A stretch of 64,000 nt of DNA from Cryptomeria japonica (Eukaryota > Streptophyta > Pinopsida > Cupressales > Cupressaceae). Below are positions 10,234 to 22,816 of this stretch, piece by piece (position 1 is the first letter of the stretch; every line of letters starts with the position of its first letter). Both the position numbers and the translations under genes were made by a program. The stretch covers positions 157,593,954-157,657,953 of the forward strand of contig NC_081405.1 in the NCBI RefSeq assembly GCF_030272615.1. Reading direction: 5' to 3'. Below the pieces are notes generated by a model that had not been told where the DNA came from, ran no database searches, and saw only the letters and a list, made by a program, of their open reading frames with translations.

Positions 10234-11023
10234 CAATGTTTATTTTAAAAATGCAACATATTCTTCACGTTACATGTTTTTTCTATTTTACAAGTTTCAA
10301 ATGGAGCATTCATTATAAGGAGAATACAAGAATCATCATCCATATTTGTATCGTTTGAGAATTAAAATATTTAATTTACATGTTGATTTTTCGTTTTGAT
10401 TTACCATGTATTCCTATAGCAGTTCACACAAATATCAAAGTGGGGGCAAAATCTAATGGTTAGAATTACACATCCATGCCCTTTTCCCTTATGTTTTAGG
10501 CCCACTTTAATTAGAGGTTCATTTTTATAATAACAATTCTATAAGTGACATATTCTTGCATGAAGGATCGTTTATGATATTGTCTCAACATGCCTCCATG
10601 ACTACTCATTCCTATGAACTATTTTTGATACCTAAATATCTCAATTTTCACCTTGGTTTAAATTAATAGATGTGGAATCAACCTAGGTCAATTATGTGTG
10701 CGTAGATTTAAACCTCAATTAATTTAAATCCCAAAATGTAAATTAAACCTTGTCAACCTTTCTCAATAGTTGTGAACTAACTTAACACACATTTATGTGA
10801 ATTTGTGTTTTATGTTACATTTAATAACATAACTCATCCATTTGAAATCATGTCATTTTCCTTATCTATTTGCACATCATCCTAAGGTTATCATTGAGGA
10901 TTGTAATTGTATTGTCAAACTATATCATTATACTAGGCATACAACATACTTGTTGTTATATATAATCTTGGTTCATTATTGTTAAATTAGTCTACTTAAG
11001 GATTTAACCAAAAGAAAATAAAT
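10234..11023. other. AT-rich intergenic sequence, nothing recognised
   Basis: No reading frame or element structure that I can support. It separates the Tat LTR from the LINE. Confidence 0.6.
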
Positions 11024-11365
11024 ACTTTCCTAACAGGTTTTTTTTTTTTGAAAAAAGGGGTAAAGATTTATTCAGAAATCACAGAAATACAAAGAATGGG
11101 CCTTAGGCCCACCAAGACAACAACAAAAACTAAAAGGATCCTAAAAGAATCACCAACACCACCACTACAAAGTCTAGTGACCATATAATTACATCCGACC
11201 GTCAGATTTCCAATGATAATAACTTTTCGGAAAGCCCTCAGAAAGATGACGTGGCATCGAAGGCCAACTACTTTGGAATTACACCAAAAACCAGGCTCAT
11301 CAGGAGCCTCGAAGGGCCTCAAAAATGACAATAAAAAGGAAACAAACATAAAAGGGAAATTGATC

Positions 11366-14300
11366 CTACACCATTGGGTGCTCTTGCATCATCCTATCTT
11401 CTAGCATTAACCTGTCTAAAGTTTCAAGATAATCAAGAGGCAGACCATCCCTTCCACTAAAATCCCAACCATCAACATGCTCTGAAGCCCACTTGGCCAA
11501 ACAATCAGCCACTCTATTCCACTCCCTGGGAAAATGACAAAAGGAGACAAATTCCAATGTATTACACAGTTGTAAAATCTATCTGACCACAAAAGCTAAT
11601 TGCCAACTCACATCATTCAAATTTTGTTTGTTCAACATGTCCACAATAGTCTGAGAATCCGACTCACAAATAAGCTTCCTCCATCCTAAAGAACAATCTT
11701 GCTCAACAACAATCTTAATAGCTAGGGCCTCCATAAGATTGTTAGAGTGTTGCCCAATATAAAAAGAGAAGAAAAAAATGAACAACCATCATCACCTCTA
11801 CCTATACCTCCAATACCTGCATGTCCAGGATTCCCACAGGAAGAGCCATCTGTATTAATTTTTAAGATTCCCACAGGAGGGGGAATCCACCTTCCATCTC
11901 TACTTATCCGCTGCTTCGCATGTCGAGATCTATTTCCAACAACACAATCCATTTTAATGTTTTCCAATTGCAGATTCCTTACTATAGCATAATCACCTGG
12001 ATCAACATTTTCAGACAAATTGCACTTAGCCAAGATTGTCTCTTGAAGCCTATTAACTATCCTTTGCCACAGTTGAGGACTCCTTATATGAGAATCACAA
12101 AAGACCCTCTGATTCTTTTCCAACCACAAATTCTAGATAATAAGGGCTAGCCCAATAGCCCAGGAAGAAAAGAGGTCTTTGCTAGGGGTCTACCCAAGCT
12201 ATCCCAAAATTTAATTAAGGAGGTAGCATGAAAACAAGCATGATGCTAAGCCTCCCACCACTTGTGGCAAATATCCCTAGAGAAAGGGCATAGAAAAAAC
12301 AAGTGGGAGTAGTCTTCCTCATTATGCATACAAATATAACATATAGATGGTCCCTGGAAGCCTCTCTTACAAAGATTCTCCCACATGAGGCATTTCCTCT
12401 GAGTAACCAGCCATAAGAAAAAAATACATTTCGGCCAAGAGAAGCTATTCCAAACCTTCTTCCACTAGGGAACATCCGTCAGGCCATACAATTGCCTATC
12501 AAGCTGAGCATAACCTTTAGCAACAAAAAAATTGCCTTTTGGGTTAGGACCCCAAGCCAAAATATCTCTCTCCTTGAGGGAACTACATAACCTACCCTCC
12601 ATGATATTAACCAACACCACACGATCTTCATCCGAGCCACCCAAGGTCTATTCAAGAGGATCCTTCCAACAAGTCACCTCAACCTATCCAATGCGCCTAA
12701 CCGTTTTAAAATTCTCCACCTTAACCCATCTAGCATTAGTGAAAATGTTGCAAAGAGGCTGAAGCTATGGATAACTAGACATAATAGGAGGGTTACCATC
12801 CCAAGAGTCCAACCAAAAGAGAGCTTCAGAGACTCTATTACAAATCCAGAAAAGGCCATCTTTAATAAGTTGGGCGCCTTTTTTAAGAGTATCCCAGATA
12901 CAAGAGCCCCTACCCACTAAACTAAGATGAGGCACCTCATGATCATTAGCACCAAGGAGATACTTGTGGGTTAAAATCTTGGCCCAGTTTTGATCCTAAC
13001 TATTACACCACCTCCATTATAGCTTAGCTGGCAAGGCCTTGCTAACCAAAGCAATAGATTTGAGGCCAAGACCCCCAACATGTCTCGGTCCACAAACAAA
13101 GTCCCATTTAACTAAACTCCAATTAGAAGAAAGAAAACTACCAGACCAAAGAAATTGATAGGAAAGATCGTCAAACTCCCTCACAAAGTTGGAAGGGGGA
13201 GCTTGCACAAAATGCCTATAAATGGGAAGCGCTTGCACCACAGTCTTCAGAAGAATCACTCTTCCGACAGAGGATAACCACCTGTAAGTCCAATGATTAA
13301 CCTTGCAACGAAATTTATCCAAAATTCCTTGCCAAAAATCTTCGCATTGAACCCCAAATCTAAAGGAATCTTGAGGTACAACAAAGGAAGGGACCCTGTC
13401 TGAAATTTGAGGATCCTGTCAATCCTATTCTAAATAAGCCGATGGGTATTAAAGAAATATATGGATGATTTATCTTCATTAATTTTCTAACCTGACGCTT
13501 TGCAATAGATATCCAAAGCTCTCCTGAAATTCACTGCCTCATTGATTCTAGCCCTACCCATCAAACCTGTGTCATCCACAAATTGAAGATGAGAGAAGGG
13601 AGGTAGAGAATTGCTCCAACTCCAACTCTGAATAAGACCACATGTGTCTCACCTGGGAAGTGAGAAATCTGCCAAGACCTTCAGCCATGAGAATAAATAA
13701 ATAGGGAGATAAAGGGTCCCCTTGCCGAAGCCCCCGCAAAGCGCTAAACAATTCTAAGGGTTCCCCATTAATAATAACTGAGAAAGAGGTAGAAGTCACA
13801 CAACTAAGAACCCAATTCACCCACTTTTCTCCAAAACCAAAAGCGAAAAGGATCTTTTGTAAGAAATCCCAACTCACCCTATCATAAGCTTTGGCCATGT
13901 CAAGTTTAATAAACATAGCCTTCTCCTTAGAGGAAGCCATCGAATGAATAGCCTCCATTGCTATCACAACTCCATCAAGGATCTGTCTTCCATCAATGAA
14001 ACCACCTTGCTCCTTAGAAACCAAAGTGCAGAGGAGAGGTTTGAGTTGTTCAACAATCAATTTAGTGATTATCTTGTAGATAACATTACATAAAGCAATA
14101 GACCTATATTGATCCAAGCTATTAGCCCCCTCCTTCTTAGGAACAAGAGCCAAAGAAGGTATAATTAATAGATTTGAGCATTTGTTTATTCCTATGAGAT
14201 TCCTGAACCACATCTAGAAGATCATACATTATAATCTCCCAAAATTGTTGAAAAAACTCAATAGGAAACCCGTCAGGGCCAGGAGCCTTGCCTTTTTTCA

Positions 14301-15570
14301 TTTGAAACACAACCCCCTCAAGTTCAGACAACAAAATAGGGCGCAAGAGAGAATCATTCATTTCAACAAAGACAAGAGGGGGAATACAGTTCAAGATGAC
14401 CCTCTCTTCCACCATAGCTTCAGGATCCTCTTTGGTAAATAAATTAGAAAAAAAACTAACAACTTCCGTAGCAATTTCTTCTTTAGATGAAAGATGAACC
14501 CGTTCTGAAGATATGAGAGAGGTAATAGAGTTACCATACCTTTGAGCCTTAACATAATTATGAAAAAAGATGTGTTTCTATCACCTTCTTGGGGCCAATC
14601 CACACGAGACTTTTGTTTCCAGAAAATCTCCTCATGCAACTCCCACTCTTCTAAGTCCTTTAGAGAAGATTCCCAAAACATTGTTTGTTCCACCTCTTCA
14701 GCCTATATTTCACATGTTGTAATCTCTTCCCAAAGGTGTACATAGCCCGCCAGTGGGTAGGCACCCCTTCATACCACCAATCAACCATAAGATCCCTCAA
14801 CGATTGATCACGAAGCCACATCAATTCAAATTTGAAAGAGGGATTTTGGAGGTTCTAAAAGATGTAATAGAAAGCTTAATAGGCCAATGATCAGGACCCC
14901 TTAAATCAAGAATCTCTGAACTGGTGGACCACCTATCATGCACCCAATAGAAGGAATCCAAAAATCTATCAAGCCTTTTAGAGATAGCCTCAACACCACT
15001 CCTCCTATTATTCCATGTAAAACACCATTAATTAGCTTCACATCAATGAGATTCAAGAGACCAATATTGTCTCTGAGTAAATTTGAGGAAGGATCAAAGC
15101 TTGAATAACCCACCTCGCTTTTCCTCCAAACTAGGAACGATATTAAAATCTCCAACCAAAATCCAGGGGAGAAAAGGATCTTGAGCCCGAACAAGATTGA
15201 TGTGAGCCCAAAGATGTGACTTACCCACAAGATCAATAGGAGCATAAATATTAGAGAAGAGGCATCTTTCTCCAGTCTCAAAGCTAGAAGCGACCATAGA
15301 AATGGAAGGCCTGCTAGAAAACCACCACAAAGGGGAAACTTTCCTCGGGTTCCAGAAGCAAGAAACTCCACCTGAACTGCTATGAGAGCTCACTCCCTAC
15401 AAAAGGCCCTAGGGCTAGACACGCAAAGCACAACTGGCCAAACCATCCACTAAAAGCTTGGTCTCCCGAATAAAAACAACATCAGGAGACTCAGAGTCAA
15501 TTAATCTGTGAACAACCTTTTGTCTAGGGATGTTGTTCAACCCCCTTACATTCCATGAGAGAACAATCAT
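11366..15570 (-). pseudogene. LINE ORF2: endonuclease, reverse transcriptase, RNase H, broken
   Basis: ORF2 starts at 15570 with SWNVRGLNN and a catalytic RETK motif, then GDFN near 15140, all of the APE-type endonuclease. Reverse transcriptase follows: GPDGFPIEFFQQFW near 14280, the block 14213-13572 with LDMAKAYDRVSW and GLRQGDPLSPYLF, then FVDDT at about 13590-13573 as the catalytic box. A zinc-knuckle RT-associated region lies about 13320-12130. RNase H is at about 12129-11366 with INTDGSS and a distal RVADCLAKWAS. At least five stops or frameshifts break it. Domain order and length fit plant L1 elements that carry RNase H. Confidence 0.88.
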
Positions 15571-15713
15571 TTATGTGGTTGAGAGAAGTGTAAATCAATG
15601 GGCTTCACAGACCCTGACTCAACCAAAGTATCACCAATAAGCTTAACCTTTTCCTAATCCGTTCTTCATCCACTCCTTAAAGGTTTGTCTAAAGAACCCT
15701 TTTTGAGGGTCTT

Positions 15714-17066
15714 CTACTGCAAGCCTAAAACAGGCGGGGCTTTATTACTCTTCACAGAACCCAAGGCCACTATAGTGGAAGGAGGAGTAGACACCATGAC
15801 CACTGCACCTTCAAGGACCCATGACCCACTAAGATCTCTATTGTCCTGAACATGGGAAGGCAAATCCATAACCATTTGAACATCCTGTTGATTCTCCAAA
15901 GATAGGGCCCGACCCTCTTTCTTGGAATCCCCATCCAGCACCTCATGCTGAAATTGGGCACCCAAGGACATTTCAACTGGAACTCCTTCCTCTTAGACCA
16001 AATCCTCTAGAACATCAAACCTATTTAGGGTGACATCATTTTGCCTATCCAACCAGGTTCTATTCTTTCCTTTGTTTTTATTCTGAGGTTTGACAAGAAT
16101 GAAGCCATCTTTATCAGTAGGACCATTAGGCATAGGGGCTTTCCCCTTATCTTCCCCCAGAACATAGTGAGGAGGATTGGAAACAACCAGTTTAGAAGAT
16201 TTATTTCTGGGACATCTCCGCTATAAATGACCATATTCATGACAAATTCTGCATCTAAATGACAGGGTCTCATAGTCTAGATGTTGGATCCAAGAGGATG
16301 TCCCCAAACAGATTTCCATAGAGTATGGCAAAGGATTATTTAAATCAACTTCTACACATATACGAGCGTAGAAAATTACCTTTCAATCTTGAGTTTGTGA
16401 AGCCGAACCCACAGGTTTACCAAGAAGCAGTGAGATTGAGTGAAGAATATCTTCTCTCCAAAATTCCAACAGAAGCCTCGACAATCGGATCCACACGAGC
16501 ACACAAGAGGGAATCTCCTCAACAAAATTAAAGCCAATATGCCAAGGTTTGATAAAGAGTCCCACCTGGTTGAAAAAACAAGGGCCACCCTCAAAAGCCT
16601 TGTTCCTGTCTGCTAGGTTGGAAAAAATAACCAGAAAATAGTTATTGGCTGCCATAAGTAGCTCCATGTCTCCTTCAAGATTCCAGACATGATGTGTCCA
16701 AGACTCTAAAACAAGTATAGAGAGGCGAAAACCAATAAATTTGTATATGAGAGCATGATTACACCAATATTCAACATCCTTCAAAATTTTCTCAGGTTGA
16801 ATAACTAGAACTGGACAATCTTGGGATCTCTCCAAACAACCATTCACCTTTTTCATGCGAAAAGGCTCTTTCGAAGAAGAGACTCCTGCCCTTGATTGGG
16901 AATGACTAATGTGTTCCTTTCCAAATGCATGCATCAAATGAGACAGATCCGCCATATCCAGATCTCCAGAGATCATCTGAGAAGAGGATAATCCTCTATT
17001 CTCCATGGACCCAGAGAAAATACCAAAAGAAAAAAAAGAAGAGGGGCGGGAAACCCAACCCCACAC
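15714..17066 (-). pseudogene. LINE ORF1 (DUF4283-like nucleic-acid-binding protein), broken
   Basis: The first open block spans 17066-16383 (about 227 residues; a second possible start is the Met at 17006). It resembles the DUF4283 domain of plant L1 ORF1 proteins, with the aromatic-rich WIRL region near its end. After a break, the frame resumes with a CCHC knuckle, CRICHEYGHLQRRC (about 16262-16220), a basic stretch, one further stop near 16000 and a tail to about 15714. ORF1 proteins coat LINE RNA for retrotransposition. The breaks make it non-functional. Confidence 0.8.
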
Positions 17067-17284
17067 ACCCCCAATGACAACCTAGAGAAGAAGAAACATA
17101 AAATGGTTGCAAAAAAACCCTGCGACAACCCAGAAACCCGACCACAGGCAAGCAAAAACCGACCCCCAGCAAGCAAGAAACCCTCCCAAAATGAAGCAAA
17201 GCGCAGGACACAGGCTAGGGCACGTCGGCCCTAGCACGACATCTACGCAAATGCAAAGCCATCATCATCCCCTTTCATAACAAG

Positions 17285-17765
17285 TTCTTACTAGTGTCTC
17301 TAAACATCCATTTATTTTAAACACAATTCTGACGAGTCATGGTGCATTTACTATGATAGTCAATAATTTGTTAATTCACTTCTGTATGTCTAGGCTCAAA
17401 TTTGTAGCCATGCTAGTTTCACAAGTATAGAGATCAATTCTATATGTGTCGATCTAAATCAAAGCAAATTATAGTGAGTTTATAAATTCTAAGGTATTTA
17501 TCCATGCAAGGCCCTATTTTTAGCATATTTAAAAATTAACTCCTAGAATTTTCAATATATTCCCCAATTTGGAATCCATTTATCACATTTAATTAATTAA
17601 TTTATTTTAATCTTAATTATATATTATAATTCTAGTATCAACACCTTAACTTAGGTTTTATTATTATTTAAGTATCACCTCTAAGATATTTTTATGTAAG
17701 AGGATGCATTTATTTCCTTCCAATGTGATAGAAGTATAATGTATGCTAAATGTTAAGTAATATGT
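17285..17765. other. AT-rich spacer between the two LINEs, nothing recognised
   Basis: No coding or repeat structure that I can support. Confidence 0.55.
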
Positions 17766-17775
17766 GTTGTCTATA

Positions 17776-19706
17776 GGCCCGTAAATGGATAGGTCAGGGT
17801 TGATCCGTTGAAGTTTTCAAAGGAATCAGTGCAATGGCAAAAGCTGATATAGGATGGATAAAAGTCAATTTTGATGGTGCCTCAAAAGGAAACCTTGGGC
17901 TCTCTAGGGCTTGCTGCATAGAGAGAGATGAATTTGGTAATGTTTTAGTGTTAGGAGCTACGAAATTGCCTATAAGGACAAATAACGAAACAAAAGTACA
18001 AACAACATTCCTTGCTATTAACTTGACTAATAAACTTGTAGTAGAAAATTTGCATCTTGAAGGTGATTCTCATATTATAGTGGATGTAATTTTGAAGGGT
18101 AGGACATAGAATTGGAAGATTGACAAATTCATTGAATTGATTAATCAAAGTTTGAATTCATTTTAAAACTTCAAGATCTCCCATGTTTTCGAAGAGAAGT
18201 CATTCGAGAGGTAGATTTACTCTCAAATTGGGGTGCATCTTGAATGAAGATCAAGAGGAAGATTGGTGGATGGATCTTCGTGGCTTGTAAGTGGCAAAGA
18301 TAGTGGCAATTGGTGGCAGATGTGGATGATTGTGTGGGTGGCACCTAGTGTATGTTTCCATTAATGAAGGTTGGTGCAGATTAGACCTTTCTAAATTATT
18401 TGTGATGTCCTTAACCTTAGGGCCATCATATTATCCCTCTTGCCTTCCTTTTCTACAGAAAGTACACCATCGCTGATTTGGGTAAGATCGAGTAGGTGAT
18501 TTCCCCTTTTTGTGAGGTTGCTTCCTTGCGTACGAGTGTTTATGTAGTAGCAGGTGATATGACACGGGAAGTGATAGGGCAGGTTAAAACTTCTTTGACA
18601 AGTTTTTTCCCATAGCCATTTCCTTATTCTCAGAGCAACAGGTGCACGTCTCATGTTTTCATTTTATCAAAGCAATAGGTAAAGGTGGTTTCAAACGACT
18701 TCAATGGAGCCAAATTTCTCCTTGGTTGCATCCAAACAACAGTTAGCTTTCATGGGTTCTATATAAGAGGAACGCATGCATAATGTTTTCAAGATATCGA
18801 ACCAATGTAGATTTGGCATCAATGTTTTTCACTCGGGATTTGGAGATGGGCACAAATGAAGATGTCAAGTGGGTCATGAGGGAATGTGTGAAAGAATGAT
18901 GGAAGAATAGGACGGACGTCTTCATGGTCATGGCCCAAATTGGAGAAGGTTTCATGACAAAGAGTGGTGAGTGGATGCATTTTGCTGATTTTATTTCACT
19001 CCTTTGATCATTTTTTTCGTGGGGTGCTGATAAAAGGAAAGGAAAGGAAAGGGTCTTTTATAGTTCACAACGTCAGTCATTGTGTATGGGTCCATAGATG
19101 GGTTAGAGCAATACGGGACTACCTCGTACTCTTTGCGGGATGTACCTAATTGCGCTACAAACGAGGGGTACATACCTTACCCCCTTGTGGGATATGGACA
19201 TGAAAGTAAGGTGTGTAGAGGTACAAAGGGGTTGGGAGCATATTAATGATTATCTAAGAAGCCACGAGAAGGAGCCTCAAGCCAATGTTCCAAAGGACAC
19301 CAAGAAAGTCAAGAAGCAAATCGTTTTCAAGGAGGAGGATTACTTGTTAACTCATGGGGAGGCAAAGGAACAAGCTCTTGATTAGTAACTCTATTTTGTG
19401 TTTGATTTTTAGCAGGTTAGGCCTTTTTGTATGGGTATTTCTATCATTATTGCTAGTTATGTATGCTTTGGACAAATATATTATGGAACAGTGGTTGAGA
19501 TATATGTATAGTTTGTTAGTAGTAGTATTTGGTGTTGAAATCCTAGATGTTCTTAGTTTTAGTTTTGATTGAGAGACTTTTTCTATGTCTTGCGATTGGA
19601 TTTCCATGTTGATCTATGGGTTGAGCCACAACTGGAAATATTTTTTGTAATATTCCTTATAATTATTAATATAAATATATAAATATTTATTGATAAAAAA
19701 AAAGAA
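17776..19706 (+). mobile_element. 5'-truncated LINE with perfect 10-bp target duplication
   Basis: GTTGTCTATA occurs at 17766-17775 and again at 19707-19716, directly after a short A-run (19695-19703). The left junction falls just upstream of an RNase H coding fragment, as expected for 5' truncation during target-primed reverse transcription. Only the distal RNase H and about 1.4 kb of 3' sequence were copied. The tail is unusually long compared with the L1 next door, so this is a different LINE family. Confidence 0.82.
17834..18250 (+). pseudogene. LINE RNase H fragment
   Basis: The frame 17834-18109 reads WIKVNFDGASKGN, a classic RNase H start (catalytic Asp in NFDGAS), with a second acidic position in LEGDSHI. 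The conserved Glu region (NNETKVQTT instead of the usual NNxAE) is degraded, and a stop at 18107-18109 cuts the domain; similarity resumes to about 18250 (REVDLLSNWGAS). It is a remnant of ORF2, not a host gene. Confidence 0.7.
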
Positions 19707-19716
19707 GTTGTCTATA

Positions 19717-21560
19717 ATTATAGAGGTCATGTCACTTCCTTTTTTTTATCCCTACTGAAACCTTAATGAGCATTGCTTCTTTCACTCTTAGAATTTCACA
19801 AGGTGATTGTGATAGGCACTTGAATGTAGGGGATTCTAAATGATGCATTAGTAAATTACACGCTCTTGTTTTGCGTCTAGGTCACAAATTTGGTGTTGTA
19901 GCTCTATTTCCTTTTAAAAATTCATTAGTGTATGATTAAGGGCCACCCCTCTTTGTTCCTAGATCATGTAAGGAGGTATCAATGATATTTAAAGACTCAT
20001 GAACATGTCCACAAATGGGTGTGTGGGTCTTGTAGGTTCTAACATCATAGGAATATTGAAGGTGTTGCAATAATTGAAATTGAAGAATCAATGTAGTGTT
20101 CTAATGATGTAATGCATCTTAGGACAAAAAACTTTACAAAAATGTTTGGTATGTCCTAGAAGTAAGCTTTGGTACAAATATGTACATTGATATTATTCAA
20201 AACTCTTTGGCGTGCCATGGTATCATAGACAAGTTTCATGACTCATGGACTAATTTGAAAGAATTGCAAAAATGAGCATAAAAGGAATGGAAATAGTTAA
20301 TTAAGGCCAAATTGACCTATTCCACTACATAAAGGGCTTCTTCATTATTTATTGTGAGAGAATATGATTGAAATTCAATATTAGATTTTATGTCACGACT
20401 TGGAATTAACATTTCATATATCTAAAACCTTAGTTCCTTACCCTCAACCCTAACATATATTCTTTGACCACGATCCTTGTAAGGGTCTATCTCTCCTATC
20501 TTCTAGAACTTTGGTAATATTTTGGATTTCAAGGGATTGAAAAATTCTTTCATGATTACAAGGACACCAAAGATTAATTTATTAAGATGGACCTAGATAA
20601 GGATCCTCTTGAATCAATTTCACTAAAAATAAAGGATGGTGTTGTCATCAAGTTCTCAATTGTGTTAATAGCCTCTTTAGGCGTTGAAGGTGCTTCAATT
20701 ATGGGCATTTGATCTCATTGTCCAAGGAGGGTTTGTAGTGGATCAAAATAACATAATAAATGGTGTTCCACTTGGTGGCATAAGGATCAACTCCATCATT
20801 GTTGGGTTGGCCTTTCCTTGATTTAGGTAGTGTCCTCTTTATCTCCCCATTTACTTAGAGATTGATCCTCAATGATCTCTTCTAACAATTGCAAATATGG
20901 TCTAGTTGTGTTTTTGGTCATCTGTTGAGTGCCAAGGAAAATTTTGGCTCCCATTACTTGAGTAGCAATGTGTGCTTCTTCAAAATCCGCAATAGTTGAT
21001 TATGAGCCCAAGGTTGTGAATAAGTGGACAATTGTGCATAAGAAGAAACATTCCTCCAAAAGAGATGGATCATCACAATATGACTCTATGCTCCCATGAC
21101 AAAAAGGGAGCAAATGGTGGGAGAAAAAGCATAGGTTTTGTTTATTTTTTCTGGTTTGCATGCTAGGTGTGTTAGTTTGGCTCACATGTCTTAATTTAAT
21201 TCTAAAACGTGTCTATAGTTTTTCAATTTTATTCTTTGTTGCCCTCTTTGCACATTGGAAAACAACAACTATTTTGTTTTGATCATATAATTAGGGAGAG
21301 TGCCCCACTATGATCACATTTATGTAAAAAAAACGTATACATTGCTTGTACTTGACTAGTAACAAGACAAGGTACTTGTTGTGTTGGTAATGCAATTCCA
21401 AAATACAGTGAATGACATCCAATTTTAATTGAGACAAGTTTTAAATGTTGGTACTGAGCTTTGTTTAAATTATAAAGTTAATAATTTCATAAAAGTTTGA
21501 TATAGATCTTATTTTACTTCCAATATACATACCTAACTACATTATATTAACTTTATATAG
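19717..21560. other. 1.8 kb without a recognisable gene
   Basis: Moderately AT-rich, with many stops in all frames. No family that I recognise. Confidence 0.55.
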
Positions 21561-21736
21561 CAAACTGTAGCATCCTAAAATTGCGACACTTGCAATTTCG
21601 ACTGCATTTCGGTCTTCACGATGGCGACGCAACACGCAACCTGAATGGAGACCCCGAAACCTGATTACGACACTGAAAACTGCATTTTTCAAGCACCCTG
21701 GCCTGAACCTCCTTACACCCTGCTGTCCCGGGAGGT

Positions 21737-21795
21737 GGGACCAGAGCGCCCAGCGCCCTGGTCCCCCAGGACCATGGCGCCCAGCGCCCTGGTCC
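21737..21795. repeat. Tandem GC-rich hairpin units in U3
   Basis: Two units about 31 bp apart; each folds on itself (arms GGGACCAG.GCGC / GCGC.CTGGTCCC around CCA in the first). The 3' LTR has three units (about 28317-28406). Confidence 0.85.
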
Positions 21796-21918
21796 CTGGG
21801 TCCTATTTTGGGCCCGGTCTCCTTTGGACTTCGGGTCTTTTTGTTTGCAATTTGGAAAATAAACTTTCCTGGTCGGCCTAAGGTCGGGAAAATCAATCTA
21901 TCAGCCCTAAATGACAAG

Positions 21919-21927
21919 TATATAAAC
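21919..21927 (+). promoter_or_regulatory. LTR TATA box
   Basis: TATATAAAC, also present at the matching place in the 3' LTR (28529). Transcription would start about 25-35 bp downstream, before the AGCATTCAAGCATTCAAGC run. Confidence 0.6.
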
Positions 21928-22798
21928 TACATTTTCCTCTTTCATTCGATATGATGGAAAAGGCGTGGAAACTATACTCAAGCATTCAAGCATTCAAGCA
22001 TTCCTTCAAGCAATTGATCATTTCAAGTCTCCATTCAAGGCTAAGTGTTGCATTCAAGACAAGGATTCAACCATTGAAGAGGAGATCACTTACAACATAC
22101 TACTACAACATACAACATACAACATCTATACCTTCGCACATAAGGATACAAACATCCTTACAACAAGGTATTAGTACTTGTTTTACATTACAGTCATTTA
22201 CATTTACAGCACTTGCTCATTTCTTGGTTAATTCCAAAACCGGGGTTTGACCTAAAGGCAAACCCCTAATCCCTAACCCCCCAATCGTCTTCGCTTTTCT
22301 GTGTGTAGGTTGCAGGTACGCGGCTGAAATTGAAGATCTGGAATCCTTGTGCAGAGACGAACAGATCCCCCTTCGTTTCGCGGATTTTTCGGAGGACCAT
22401 GGCGCCAGGCGCCATCGTCCCAACAATTTTTGCTCAAATTTGCAGGATAGCGCCGTATCGACATTTCACTACTAATTCCAGGTCCGCAGCTTCATCCTAT
22501 ATCCCTATCTCAGTTTATAAGCGAATCTTTGTCACTTTCTATGCATTCCTAGCCTAATTCTTCTATGCACATTCTTTACAAAAGAGGGTAGCCTTGCTTT
22601 CTTAACCCTTGAAACTCATTTAGCATCCAATCTTGCCTTGCGTGGGATTGGATCTTGTGGGTTTCAACCCCTCTTTTGAATGTAAAGTCTCTCCCCTAAG
22701 TGAAAACCATCAACCCTAGTGAATCTCCCTTCTCTCTCCTTGGAGTTGGAAGAGGGGAGAGCAACTAGGGTTCGATCGCGATTTTCCGCTTTACATTT

Positions 22799-22816
22799 TG
22801 GTGAACCCGACGTGAA
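22799..22816 (+). other. Primer-binding site
   Basis: TGGTGAACCCGACGTGAA, three bases after the LTR end. From memory it matches the 3' end of plant cytosolic tRNA-Trp; the identity should be checked against a tRNA set. Confidence 0.78.

Larger units (their letters stand above)
11038..17270 (-). mobile_element. Decayed full-length L1-type LINE
   Basis: Minus-strand order: 5' UTR (about 17270-17070), ORF1, ORF2, short 3' UTR with AATAAA, and a poly(A) tail seen as a T-run at 11038-11050. Flanks show a diverged target-site duplication, ACTTTCCTAACAGG at 11024-11037 versus CCTTTCATAACAAG at 17271-17284 (11 of 14 identical). Both ORFs carry stops and frameshifts, so the copy is dead and old. Confidence 0.88.
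21566..22795 (+). repeat. 5' LTR (1,230 bp)
   Basis: Starts TGTAGC and ends TTACA. A TATA box at 21919-21927 divides U3 from R/U5. U3 holds two GGACC...GGTCC hairpin units (21737-21795); a further hairpin of the same type lies downstream of the promoter at 22391-22420. Confidence 0.95.

Noticed and set aside
21951-22250. 99-residue frame present in both LTRs
   Set aside because: It lies in R/U5 and is repeated only because the LTR is; composition driven by a CATTCAAG repeat.
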